40,083 nt of DNA from Bacteroidales bacterium (GTDB taxonomy: Bacteria; Bacteroidota; Bacteroidia; Bacteroidales; UBA4417), in assembly GCA_016707705.1 (NCBI GenBank), contig JADJHD010000038.1, forward strand, positions 1 to 40,083. Direction: 5' to 3'. Shown one piece after another: positions 1 through 8,526 of the stretch. The position numbers and the translations under genes are program-made. The notes beneath the pieces were generated by a model. The model ran no database searches and was not told the origin of the DNA. It was given only the letters and a program-made list of their open reading frames with translations. Position 1 is the first letter of the stretch. Every line of letters starts with the position of its first letter.

Positions 1-277
1 CCATTCTTTCAATAATCGGCAAAGCGTCCATATCAGCCCTGAGTGCGACAGTTCCGCTACCTTTTTTGCCACCGTGAATCGTTGCGACAATGCCATTGCC
101 ACCAACTCCGGTTTCGAAGGGAATACCCCATTCCTTAAGCCTTTCAGCGATGAAGGCAGCAGTTGCAACCTCCTTTTCCGACAACTCGGGATGGGTGTGC
201 AGATGTCTCCTGATTCCGGTAATGCTCTCGGAATATCCGGCAGCAAGTCGCCTGATCTCGGCTTTCAACTCTTCCAT
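1..277 (-). CDS. M20-family amidohydrolase (N-acyl amino acid / hippurate hydrolase type), N-terminal part only
   Basis: The 92 visible residues start at an ATG (277-275) and read MEELKAEIRRLAAGYSES. They contain the N-terminal motif RRHLHTHPELSEKE and the metal-site motif RADMDALPI, both hallmarks of M20D metallopeptidases that hydrolyse N-acyl amino acids or related amides with two zinc ions. The rest of the catalytic domain, including the dimerisation domain, lies beyond the left edge, so substrate cannot be judged. A TAnnTTTG promoter motif lies about 20 bases upstream on the same strand, so the gene is probably the first of its transcript. It is divergent from the glycosyltransferase at 498. 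Family call is firm; exact substrate is unknown. Confidence 0.88.
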   Translation of the reverse strand, partial: MEELKAEIRRLAAGYSESITGIRRHLHTHPELSEKEVATAAFIAERLKEWGIPFETGVGGNGIVATIHGGKKGSGTVALRADMDALPIIERM

Positions 278-297
278 GGGCTTGAATTATTGAACTG

Positions 298-305
298 CAA
301 AAGTA
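298..305 (-). promoter_or_regulatory. Bacteroidota -7 promoter box (TACTTTTG) for the M20 gene
   Basis: Read on the minus strand, the sequence is TACTTTTG, an exact match to the phylum's TAnnTTTG -7 element. It lies 20 bases upstream of the M20 start codon, giving a short leader. No convincing -33 TTTG was confirmed. Motif match only. Confidence 0.5.
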
Positions 306-497
306 ACAAGGAATTTCGTGATTCCCGTTGCAAGGATTTTTGGCCTCAATTCGCGATTGAAAAACATATCTGCATCAGGAATGATAAGCTTGATTGAAAC
401 GCAGTCTCCTGGATGAATGTTCAGGTTTATTCTCATGGATTTGGGCATCAGGCAAATTGTTACCAACTTTGCAGTCTGTTCACCCTGAAAAATCAGC

Positions 498-1370
498 ATG
501 AAAACCTGTGGATTTACCATTATCCGGAATGCCGTAAAGTATGACTACCCTGTTGTGGAAGCCATCCGGTCGATATTGCCGGTTTGTGATGAGTTCCTGG
601 TGCTGGTTGGAAATTCAGACGACACAACCCTTGATCTCATTAAAAGCATAGGTTCTCCCAAGATCAGGATTGAAGAAAGCGTTTGGGATGACAGTCTTAA
701 GGAAGGCGGAAAAGTACTGGCTGTTGAAACCAATAAGGCGATGGACCTGATTGGCGATGAATTCGACTGGGCATTCTATATTCAGGCTGATGAGGTGGTG
801 CATGAAAAATACCATCCTGCAATACTGGAGGCTATGAATAAATGGGCTAACAATAAGGAGGTTGAAGGACTTCTGTTCAAATACACCCATTTTTACGGCA
901 CCTACAATTATATCGGTGATTCAAGGCGATGGTACAGGAACGAGATCCGCATCGTGAGAAATGATAAATCCATCCGCTCCTACCGTGACGCACAGGGCTT
1001 CCGCAAGAATGATCAGAAACTAAAGGTCAAGTCAATTGATGCCTATGTTTACCATTACGGTTATGTAAAGAATCCACGCACCATGAGAAGTAAGGTGCTT
1101 GATTTTCATAAGCTCTGGCACGACGAGGAATGGATCAGGAAGAATTTCAATATGGAAGAACTCTTCGATTTCTCAGAAATTGATTCCCTCGGCATTTTCA
1201 AGGGAACTCACCCTGCCGTGATGCAAGAGCGAATCAAAAACAGCTCCTGGGATATTAAAATCGATATCAATAGGAAACGATTCTCTGCAAAGGAGAAGAT
1301 TCTGTACAGTATCGAAAAACTGACAGGTTTAAGACTTTTCGAGTACAAAAATTACTCAATCCTGAAGTAA
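498..1370 (+). CDS. Family 2 glycosyltransferase
   Basis: A 290-residue protein starting MKTCGFTIIRNAVKYDYP. The N-terminal Rossmann-like GT-A fold is suggested by the opening strand and by QADE at residues 96-99, in the position of the metal/nucleotide-sugar binding DxD of family 2 enzymes. The ends of the chain lack membrane segments, so it probably acts at the cytoplasmic face of the membrane. It converges with an ABC exporter gene whose stop lies 10 bases away, and a second family 2 enzyme lies beyond that exporter, which suggests a surface glycan function. Donor and acceptor sugars cannot be deduced. A weak promoter-like CAACTTTG lies upstream. Confidence 0.8.
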   Translation: MKTCGFTIIRNAVKYDYPVVEAIRSILPVCDEFLVLVGNSDDTTLDLIKSIGSPKIRIEESVWDDSLKEGGKVLAVETNKAMDLIGDEFDWAFYIQADEVVHEKYHPAILEAMNKWANNKEVEGLLFKYTHFYGTYNYIGDSRRWYRNEIRIVRNDKSIRSYRDAQGFRKNDQKLKVKSIDAYVYHYGYVKNPRTMRSKVLDFHKLWHDEEWIRKNFNMEELFDFSEIDSLGIFKGTHPAVMQERIKNSSWDIKIDINRKRFSAKEKILYSIEKLTGLRLFEYKNYSILK

Positions 1371-1379
1371 GCGGTTATT

Positions 1380-3199
1380 TTAGCTCACCGACTGCATATC
1401 GCAGAGTTTGCGGTACACACCCTTCATGGCGAAGAGCGATTCATGCGTTCCTCTTTCCACCACGGATCCCTGCTGCAACACTATGATCTCATCAGCATGC
1501 TGGATGGTTGATAGTCTGTGGGCAATTACCAGTGAAGTCCTGTTTTCCATCAGCTTTTGAATGGCGTCCTGAACCAGCTTTTCACTTTCGGTATCAAGTG
1601 AAGAAGTAGCTTCATCAAGGATAAGAATAGGAGGATTCTTCAGCACAGCCCTGGCAATGCTGATTCTCTGCCTTTGTCCGCCCGAAAGCCTTGATCCGCG
1701 ATCCCCGATATTGGTCTGGTAACCGTTCTCCATCTGAGAAATGAATTCATGGGCATTGGCAATCTTTGCAGCCTGAATCACTGCAGCTTCGTCGACATTT
1801 TCAATTCCGAAGGCAATATTGCTTAACACGGTATCATTGAATAGGATCGCTTCCTGGGTTACAATACCCATCTGCGAACGCAAGCTCTCCAGAGTATATT
1901 CCCTGATATCCCTTCCCTCAATGAAAACACCTCCGCCCTGTGGATCGTAGAATCGGCAGAGCAGATCGGCAAGGGTGGATTTCCCGGCGCCGCTTTGTCC
2001 GACAATAGCCACCATTTTACCCTTGGGAATATTGAAACTTACATCCTTCAGAACCTCCTCGGTATTGTAAGCAAAGCTGAGATTCCTGAATTCGATTTTC
2101 TTATCAAAAGCTTCAAGTTTAACGGCACCCGGCTGATTAACAACTTCGTCTGGTGTGTCAATAATGGCAAGCACCCTTTCTCCTGCTGCCAGTCCGCGCT
2201 GAATACTGGTAACGGCAGTGGAGATATTCTTTATGGGGGCAATAAGCTGAGAATAGAGAATAATATAGGTAACGAATTCACTTGCCGACAAATCCGACTG
2301 TTGATTGAGCACCAGTCTGCCCCCGAAAATCATCACGGCAACGATTACAGTAACTCCAAGGAATTCGGATAATGGTCCTGCAAGTTCCCTGCGGTTTACC
2401 ATTGACTTTGAAACCTTGCGGTAATCGTCGTTGTACTTGCTGAATCGGCCCTGAACGAAATTCTGGGCAGTGAAAGCCTTGATAATTCTGTTGCCTGATA
2501 TAGTTTCCTCAGTAATGTTCAGCAATCTTCCCAACTGCGACTGACTTAATGTTGCGGATTTCCTTAGTCGCTTGGCGATTCCGGCTATAATCAATGAAGA
2601 AACCGGAAAAAATACAATGGTGAAAAGTGTGAGCTGGAGGGACATCCCAAAGAGCAGGATGATATAAACAATAACTGTCAGAGGCTCCTGAAAAGGACTT
2701 GAACAGAACTTACAATTGAAGCTTCAATTTCATTAACATCGGCCGACATTACAAGGCAAGTTTCCTTTTGCTGATGGAAAAAACCAAGGTGCAGCGTGCT
2801 CAGTTTATGGAAAAGAGACTTTTTTAATTTGAAAACCACCCAGGTACGCATACGTGTGAGGACTCGCTGCGACATATACCTGAAGCCGTTTGCCAGAAAA
2901 ACACTGGTGAGAATAATTGCACAAATAGCCTCCAGCGCCACTACCTTGCCATGTGATCCGGCTATGTAGAAATATCCATATTGAAAAATCCCCTTCAGGT
3001 ACTCAAGCGAAAAGGCAAATTCCGGTGGTGCAACCATTGTTGTTTTGGCGCCCACATTGAACAGTACGTCGAAAAGGGGAATTAGCAGGGTAAAGTTAAG
3101 TGCCCCGAAAACAATCGAGGGGATTACATACAAAATATATTCAGGAATATACTGCCTGTAAGGTTTTGCAAATGCCAGAAGGCGGAGGTAAGTCTTCAC
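1380..3199 (-). pseudogene. MsbA-type ABC exporter (fused TMD-NBD), interrupted by a -1 frameshift
   Basis: Two adjacent minus-strand reading frames make one ABC half-transporter of about 606 residues. The 5' part (3199 to about 2690) carries the first membrane segments and ends prematurely after VQVLFRSL. The 3' part carries the remaining membrane segments and the nucleotide-binding domain, with Walker A GQSGAGKST, signature LSGGQRQR, Walker B ILILDEATSSLD and the switch histidine in IAHRLSTI. Adding one base near 2690-2694 restores a continuous reading through LF(K/Q)EPLTVIVYIILLFGMS, which fits this family. The lesion is next to a run of four T (minus strand), a common site of indel error. 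If intact, the product would flip lipid or glycolipid across the inner membrane, which fits the flanking glycosyltransferases. It is either a recent pseudogene or a sequencing error. Confidence 0.87.
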
Positions 3200-3344
3200 T
3201 TTTTATAAATCTAACAACCCGCTAAATTAGGCATTTATCCCGAAATCATCATCCGGACGGGTCAAATGAGGGCGCAAAGATACATCTGCTGAGGCTCTTC
3301 TGTCGTTAAATATTCGTTTCTTTGCCTCAGAAATCCAATCATCA

Positions 3345-4169
3345 ATGATCAGCATCATTACTGTAGTCCACAACGGACTGGCGATGAACCGCATATTCCT
3401 GGAAAACCTATCCAGGTATACCTATCATCCCTATGAGCTGATTGTTGTCGACAATATGAGCACCGACGGCAGCCGGGAATTCTTTGAATCAAAGGGAGCC
3501 ACTGTTATTGCCAATCAGGCCAATTACTCCTATCCCTACACCCAGAATCAGGGAATAAGGCAGTCGAAATACGATACCATTTTCTTTCTGAATAATGACA
3601 TCATTGTGAGTCAGGAGTGGGACAAGAGACTGATGGAAGCCGCTGATGCCAATGGACTGGAAATAATCACTCCTGTGGGCATAGAGATGCTTGAAGAGGA
3701 TGAACTTACAAAGAAAATAAAGCGGAAATGGCTAAAAATTAAAAACCCACTTTCCTTGCTTGGGTTCAGCAGGATGAATCTGCTCATTATGCACAGGCTG
3801 ATGTATGGCAACTGGGAGAATTTCATCAATTCGCGCTATAAACGTTTCGGTACATCCGTGAAAGAAGGATTTATCGGGAATACCGTGATGATGAAGCGTT
3901 CAGCCATCGAAAAAATCGGCACCTGGGATGAACGCATTCAGGGAGCAGACTTCGACCTTTACATCCGCTCGAAGAAAAGGAATCTGGAGGTGGGCGACAT
4001 CAAACCGGTTCATGTTGCACTTGGAGTTTTCATTCACCATTATATCCGCCTGACTGTCAAGTCAACCCGCGCCCCTTTCGCCGACAAGGATAAGCTGATT
4101 TCCGTAGAACAGAAATGGGGTGAGGATACCATGAGATACTACTGCAAGGACATCAACGCCTTCCGCTAG
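3345..4169 (+). CDS. Family 2 glycosyltransferase (rhamnosyltransferase-like GT-A fold)
   Basis: A 274-residue protein opening with MISIITVVHNGLAMNRIFLE. It contains ELIVVDNMSTDGS (residues 31-43, the family 2 nucleotide-binding strand) and FFLNNDIIVSQEW (from residue 80), where NND replaces DxD as in many family 2 enzymes that build surface polysaccharide. A later GTWDERIQGADFDLYIR segment matches the usual acceptor-side region containing the catalytic-base acidic residues. No signal peptide or membrane segment is seen. It is divergent from the ABC exporter (146 bases between starts), so the two may share a control region. Specific sugar unknown. Confidence 0.85.
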   Translation: MISIITVVHNGLAMNRIFLENLSRYTYHPYELIVVDNMSTDGSREFFESKGATVIANQANYSYPYTQNQGIRQSKYDTIFFLNNDIIVSQEWDKRLMEAADANGLEIITPVGIEMLEEDELTKKIKRKWLKIKNPLSLLGFSRMNLLIMHRLMYGNWENFINSRYKRFGTSVKEGFIGNTVMMKRSAIEKIGTWDERIQGADFDLYIRSKKRNLEVGDIKPVHVALGVFIHHYIRLTVKSTRAPFADKDKLISVEQKWGEDTMRYYCKDINAFR

Positions 4170-4511
4170 TCCATCGCTTTTAAAACGCCAACTTCCCTTT
4201 TTGCGCTTAAACTCTCTGGATGATTTTCATCTTCAGAACCGAAATCCAGATTTATCCAAGACTCTCTGTGCACCTCTGTGCCTCCTCTGTGTTCCTCCGT
4301 GTTAACCAAGTATTAGCACAAGATTCTCAAAAGATTTAGCAATCTCTAACAGAGAAAGTGTCAGATGCACTAATTCAATTTATTAGCGATTTTCACTCTT
4401 GCTATTATATAAGCCAGGATAGCAGCTTCATGGATTCCTGACTCATCTTCCTGTTAATAAAACGATTGAAAACTCTTTCTGGGCCTTCCGCCCGTAGAAA
4501 GATGAATTGCA
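4170..4511. other. Non-coding gap with a CACAGAG-type repeat tract
   Basis: No plausible gene between the glycosyltransferase and the QueC-like gene. Positions 4261-4305 hold a CTCTGTG-rich tract of the same family as the tracts at 24.4 kb and 33.2 kb. The rest is AT-rich with no recognised RNA or terminator. Confidence 0.6.
4261..4305. repeat. CTCTGTG-rich repeat tract (single arm)
   Basis: Four near-tandem copies of C(A/C)CTCTGTG-like units. The same units form inverted pairs at 24409-24533 and 33229-33347. Here only one arm is visible. Confidence 0.7.
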
Positions 4512-4519
4512 TAGTTTTG
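4512..4519 (+). promoter_or_regulatory. Bacteroidota -7 box (TAGTTTTG) for the QueC-like gene
   Basis: Exact TAnnTTTG match ending 18 bases before the ATG at 4538, which would give a leader of roughly 10-15 bases. No clear -33 box. Confidence 0.45.
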
Positions 4520-4537
4520 AAGTAAACATCTTATCAT

Positions 4538-5311
4538 ATGGAAACAAGCCTGAAAAATGTAAATATTCTCTGGACAGGTGGTTGGGACTCCTCGTTTCGC
4601 GTACTGGAGTTGTCAAGAAAAAATGTAACGATTTCCCCTTTCTATTTGATAGATGATTATAGGAAATCAACTGAATACGAAATAGATACTATTCGTAAAA
4701 TCAGCAATGCCATTCGTGAGGACAGCAAAACAAAGGCAGAGCTGAAGGATATTTCTATTCACAAGATCACTGACATCCCCAAGGATGAAACCCTCAAGCA
4801 GGCACTTCAGGCTTTATTGAAAAAACAGTTTCTGGGCGGGCAGTACGAATGGCTGGCCAAGTTTGCAGAAACGCATCAGGGTCTGGAATTATGCGTCCAT
4901 GAAGATGATAAGGCATTCCAGATAATCAAGGAGTATGGCTCCCTGATCCACATTGATGATAATGCCTCCGGTCCTTACAAAATTGTGGATTCAGCAAAAT
5001 CGCTGAAAGAAGTCTCAGATCTGTTCGGGAATTTCCAGTTTCCATTGTTGAACAAATCGAAGCTGGATATGCTGAAAGAGTCCAAAGAGCAAGGGTTCTA
5101 CGATAAAATGCTGATGACCTGGTTCTGCCACACTCCGAAGAATGGCAAACCCTGTGGTATATGTAATCCATGCCGCTATACCATTGAAGAAGGCCTGAGA
5201 TTCCGCTTTACCAAAAAAGCATTGTTCGATTATGAAATCCGGAGATGGTTAGGTCCTTTCAAGGAGACCACCCTTTTCAAAATGGCCAATAAGATCCGAA
5301 AAAAAGGATAA
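4538..5311 (+). CDS. QueC-like PP-loop ATPase with a four-cysteine zinc site
   Basis: A 257-residue protein. WTGGWDSSFR (residues 12-21) is a PP-loop pyrophosphatase motif, a variant of SGGxDS that binds ATP for substrate adenylation. Near the C-terminus, C197, C206, C209 and C212 (CHTPKNGKPCGICNPC) form a cluster like the structural zinc site of QueC, the enzyme that makes 7-cyano-7-deazaguanine. True QueC is shorter and begins with a canonical SGGxDS loop. No other queuosine gene is nearby, and the neighbours are glycosyltransferases. It is therefore better called a QueC-like ATP-dependent enzyme that activates a carboxylate or similar group. Its substrate is unknown. It has its own promoter motif 18 bases upstream. 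Confidence 0.72.
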   Translation: METSLKNVNILWTGGWDSSFRVLELSRKNVTISPFYLIDDYRKSTEYEIDTIRKISNAIREDSKTKAELKDISIHKITDIPKDETLKQALQALLKKQFLGGQYEWLAKFAETHQGLELCVHEDDKAFQIIKEYGSLIHIDDNASGPYKIVDSAKSLKEVSDLFGNFQFPLLNKSKLDMLKESKEQGFYDKMLMTWFCHTPKNGKPCGICNPCRYTIEEGLRFRFTKKALFDYEIRRWLGPFKETTLFKMANKIRKKG

Positions 5312-5520
5312 ATCAATGCTCCCCGGCATCTATCCGGATTGTTCTATTATAAACCTCAGGCATTCCATCAAGCTCCATTTAGCTCGATTGCAGCTAATAT
5401 TTCTGATTTTCTCCTTTTAATTCCTTGTACCGAATTAAATATTCAAGTTCTCTGTAACCTTGTTCTGCCTGATCTGATTCAAACAGGAAGAGCTTCTTAA
5501 AGCTATCAAGGATAATTTTG

Positions 5521-5528
5521 TACCTTTG
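5521..5528 (+). promoter_or_regulatory. Bacteroidota -7 box (TACCTTTG) almost touching the rbfA start
   Basis: Exact TAnnTTTG, ending four bases before the ATG at 5533. Transcription from this box would start at or within a few bases of the ATG, giving a leaderless or nearly leaderless mRNA. The box also argues against the upstream in-frame ATG at 5518, which would lie before the transcription start. Confidence 0.55.
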
Positions 5529-5532
5529 CCGC

Positions 5533-5871
5533 ATGGAAAGTACACGACAACAAAAGGTTGCCCGCCTTATTCAGAAAGACCTGGGAGAAATTTTCCAGTT
5601 ATTTTGCCGCGATCATCTCAGCGGAAACCTTATCACCGTTACCAAGGTAAACGTTAGTCCCGACCTCGCCGTAGCCAAAACCTACCTGAGTCTGTACGGA
5701 AAAACGGAAAAGAATGAACTTCTGAAGATTATCAATGCCCAGAGGAAAGCCATCAGGCTCAGTCTTGGCAACAGAATTCACAACCAGGTAAGGGTAATTC
5801 CGGATCTGGAATTTTTCATTGATGATTCACTCGACTATATCGAAAACATTGACCGCTTGCTGCACGACTAA
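5533..5871 (+). CDS. rbfA: Ribosome-binding factor A
   Basis: A 112-residue protein from the ATG at 5533 (MESTRQQKVARLIQKDLGEI). The family pattern is clear: an N-terminal basic helix (RQQKVARLIQKDLGEIF), a KH-like core with VTKVNVSPDLAVAKTYLSLYG, and a terminal RVIPDLEFFIDDSLDYIENIDRLL. RbfA binds the 30S subunit near helix 1 of 16S rRNA and is needed for its late maturation and for cold adaptation. I chose the second ATG because the first would lie upstream of the promoter box. The downstream LolC/E-like permease often neighbours rbfA in Bacteroidota, with a methyltransferase gene lying between them here. Confidence 0.95.
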   Translation: MESTRQQKVARLIQKDLGEIFQLFCRDHLSGNLITVTKVNVSPDLAVAKTYLSLYGKTEKNELLKIINAQRKAIRLSLGNRIHNQVRVIPDLEFFIDDSLDYIENIDRLLHD

Positions 5872-5942
5872 ATCCTCAGGGATTACAGGAACTAATTAAC
5901 ACCTGTCGCCGGCAAGCATTTGATTACCTTAAGCTGTTTCGC

Positions 5943-6752
5943 ATGCAATATGACCCAATAAAACGCTCACTGGGATCGGTATTCAACCGCACCCCATTTC
6001 TCAGAAAAGTATTTTACCGCCTGCTTGATTTATTGCTGCTCCGCTCCTGGCATATCCGCAAGGAAATCAAGAGCTGGAATACTACCTCCCCTGCCGATGC
6101 AAAAATTCTGGATGCAGGTTCAGGCTTCGGACAATATGATTTCTATCTCTCTTCACTGAATCCTGCCTGGAAGATTTTAGGCGTGGATGTAAAGGAAGAG
6201 CAGATTGCCGACTGCAACAACTTCTTCAAAGCCATCAATCGTCCGAACGTTACCTTCACCATTGGCGATCTCACCACCTATACAGAAGCCGGTCACTATG
6301 ACCTGATTCTTTCGGTGGATGTTATGGAACATATCCTTGAGGATGTGAAGGTCTTTGAGAATTTCCATGCCTCCCTCAAGCCTGGTGGAATGTTGCTGAT
6401 TTCAACGCCCAGCGATCAGGGCGGAAGCGATGTTCATGACCATGATGAGGAAGAATCCTTTATTGAGGAGCATGTAAGGGATGGCTACAATATTCAGGAG
6501 ATTCAGGAAAAGTTGAAAAAGGCAGGCTTCAGCAGGACTGAAGCCCGTTACCAGTATGGAAAACCCGGACAGACAGCATGGAGGCTCTCCATGAAATATC
6601 CCATTCTGATGCTGGGCAAATCGAAGCTATTCTTTATCATTTTGCCTTTCTACTACCTCTTTACCTATCCATTCAGCTATTACCTGAACCGCAAGGATGT
6701 GAATACCATTCATGCAAGCGGCACAGGGCTGGTTGTGAAAGCGTGGAAATAA
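5943..6752 (+). CDS. Class I SAM-dependent methyltransferase
   Basis: A 269-residue protein. ILDAGSGFGQYD (residues 55-66) is the glycine-rich motif I that binds S-adenosylmethionine, VDVKEEQI (81-88) is the acidic end of strand 2, and SVDVMEHILED (124-134) is motif IV of the Methyltransf_11/25 type. Residues around 220-245 are strongly hydrophobic and aromatic (LFFIILPFYYLFTYPFSYYL), so the protein may associate with the membrane, as in enzymes that methylate lipid or glycan. It lies 71 bases after rbfA and is probably co-transcribed. Substrate unknown. Confidence 0.85.
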   Translation: MQYDPIKRSLGSVFNRTPFLRKVFYRLLDLLLLRSWHIRKEIKSWNTTSPADAKILDAGSGFGQYDFYLSSLNPAWKILGVDVKEEQIADCNNFFKAINRPNVTFTIGDLTTYTEAGHYDLILSVDVMEHILEDVKVFENFHASLKPGGMLLISTPSDQGGSDVHDHDEEESFIEEHVRDGYNIQEIQEKLKKAGFSRTEARYQYGKPGQTAWRLSMKYPILMLGKSKLFFIILPFYYLFTYPFSYYLNRKDVNTIHASGTGLVVKAWK

Positions 6753-6819
6753 AAGATTTTGCTTTGCATTTGCCCGGGGGCAGTTTTTTGATTTTTTGTC
6801 TGGAAGAAGCCAGTAGTCA

Positions 6820-6835
6820 TCCGCCAGCTGGCGGA
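6820..6835. repeat. 16-bp palindrome, copy 1
   Basis: Perfect palindrome TCCGCCAGCTGGCGGA followed by CAGAAGTCAGAAG. One of seven copies in the window. Confidence 0.85.
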
Positions 6836-6872
6836 CAGAAGTCAGAAGCCAGAAGACAGAATTCAGAAGCCA

Positions 6873-6888
6873 TCCGCCGGCTGGCGGA
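6873..6888. repeat. 16-bp palindrome, copy 2
   Basis: TCCGCCGGCTGGCGGA, one mismatched pair at the centre, with the same CAGAAGTCAGAA right flank as copy 1, 53 bases away. Confidence 0.85.
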
Positions 6889-7305
6889 CAGAAGTCAGAA
6901 TATAAGAATATAGAAGGCAGAAGTTAGAATACGAAGGTAGAAGACAGAATATAGCAGGCTGGGTGCAAAAGCTAGAACACAGCAGGCAGAATGCAGATAT
7001 TATCTAATATTAGCACATGATTTGAACTATGGTGATAATAGCGCAATCAAAGAGAAGTTAGAAGAAGTGAGTAAATTATTGGAAGCGTATATTCAAGCCA
7101 TTCTGATTACTGACTCATAACTACTAACTGCCAATTACTGATTTCTGAGGCATAACTACTAATTACCAACTTCTGAATTCTGACTACTGACTCCTGAATT
7201 CTCTATTCTAAGTACCGACTCCTGAATTCGAAAAATACGATGAACTCCTCATATAGACATTCTCTAATTTTTGAACCGGAATACCCAATCTAATTTCTGA
7301 AACTG

Positions 7306-8526
7306 GTGAATCTCTCCCTTTTCATAGCACGCAGGTATCTGGTCTCAAAAAAGACCCATAACATCATCAATATAATTTCGGGTATTTCAGTCGCCGGAGT
7401 TTGGGTCGGGACGATGGCCCTTGTAGTCGTGCTCAGCGTTTTCAATGGGTTTGAGCAGGCAGTGGTTTCGATGTTCAATGTGTTCGACCCGGATTTGCTG
7501 ATTAGTCCGAAGAGTGGCAAGGTATTCCATGAAAATCAGATCCCTTCCGATAAGATCCTTCAATTGCCCGGAGTTGGCAAGGTAACCGGCGTTGTAGAGG
7601 AGAATGCACTTCTGCGATACAAATCCAAACAGTTTCTGGCAACCATAAAGGGCGTGAGTCCCGGATATCTGAAGGACAATGCTCTCGACACCCTGATGAT
7701 TGAAGGCGATGGCATTCTTGAAGCCGACAGCAATGATTTTGCACTTCCCGGTTTTGGGATTGCCTATTATCTGAATATCCACATTGACGACCCGGAAGGG
7801 GTAGTTTCGGTGTTTGTCCCGGATCGTAACAAGCGAATCAATGCCATGTCAGAGAGTTCGCTTCGAAGCGAATTGATTCGTCCTTCGGGGATATTCTCAG
7901 TTCAGCAGGATTTCGACAATAAGTTCATGTTTGTCCCACTGCGATTTGCAAGGCAGCTTCTAGGATATGAAGATGAACTTACCTCAATTGAAATCAGGCT
8001 GAATAAGGGTGCCAAACTTGGGAATATCCATAAAGAGGTTGAGAAATTAGTGGGCCCCAACTTTGAGGTAAAGGACAGGTTGCAGCAGCAGGAAATCCTC
8101 TACAAAACCATGAAATCAGAGAAATGGGCGGTGTTCCTGATTCTTACTTTCATCCTTTTAATTGCCACCTTCAATATACTCGGTTCCATAACAATGCTTA
8201 TCCTCGACAAGCGGAAGGACATCGGGACGCTTTACAGTCTTGGAGCAAGTCACACCTTAGTGCGAAGAATCTTTTTTGCTGAAGGGCTATTGATAACCTT
8301 TGTCGGAACTGTTCTGGGCATTGCCCTTGGAGCTCTCATTTGCTGGATTCAGATGGAATACGGAGTTATCAAGCTTCAGGGAGGCGGATCATTTATCATG
8401 TCGGCATATCCTGTGAAGATGAAGCTGATGGATTTCATCCTGGTTTTTGCAACCGTATCCTTAATTGGAGCTACTGCTTCATGGATTGCAGTGCGCCGTT
8501 TGAGTAAGCGTTTTGACCTTGTTTAG
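7306..8526 (+). CDS. LolC/LolE-type FtsX-family permease
   Basis: A 406-residue protein starting from GTG (MNLSLFIARRYLVSKKTHNI). The N-terminal motif and first membrane helix (about residues 20-45, ISGISVAGVWVGTMALVVVL) are typical of lipoprotein-releasing permeases. A large extracytoplasmic MacB-like domain follows. Three C-terminal helices follow (about 270-295, 320-345 and 378-398), with TFNILGSITMLILDKRKDI and the cytoplasmic GTLYSLGAS loop that couples to the ATPase. It would extract lipoproteins from the inner membrane for export to the outer membrane, with a LolD ATPase encoded elsewhere. Position after rbfA matches the usual Bacteroidota arrangement. A GTG start is accepted because no ATG lies near the conserved N-terminus. 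Confidence 0.87.
   Translation: MNLSLFIARRYLVSKKTHNIINIISGISVAGVWVGTMALVVVLSVFNGFEQAVVSMFNVFDPDLLISPKSGKVFHENQIPSDKILQLPGVGKVTGVVEENALLRYKSKQFLATIKGVSPGYLKDNALDTLMIEGDGILEADSNDFALPGFGIAYYLNIHIDDPEGVVSVFVPDRNKRINAMSESSLRSELIRPSGIFSVQQDFDNKFMFVPLRFARQLLGYEDELTSIEIRLNKGAKLGNIHKEVEKLVGPNFEVKDRLQQQEILYKTMKSEKWAVFLILTFILLIATFNILGSITMLILDKRKDIGTLYSLGASHTLVRRIFFAEGLLITFVGTVLGIALGALICWIQMEYGVIKLQGGGSFIMSAYPVKMKLMDFILVFATVSLIGATASWIAVRRLSKRFDLV

Larger units (their letters stand above)
6753..7305. other. Non-coding, repeat-rich gap
   Basis: No gene is supported. The left half (about 6800-6990) consists of AGAAGTCAGAAG/CAGAATTCAGAA-type low-complexity sequence around two 16-bp palindromes. The right half (about 7090-7235) holds the complementary type, CTGACTACTGACTCCTGAATTC. 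An open frame at 6578-6913 is an artefact running from the methyltransferase into this repeat. Confidence 0.7.

Noticed and set aside
287..520. Minus-strand open frame of 77 residues between the M20 gene and the glycosyltransferase
   Set aside because: It overlaps the M20 promoter and the start of the glycosyltransferase and has no recognisable domain.
6578..6913. 111-residue open frame overlapping the end of the methyltransferase
   Set aside because: The second half is translated repeat sequence; no homology pattern visible.
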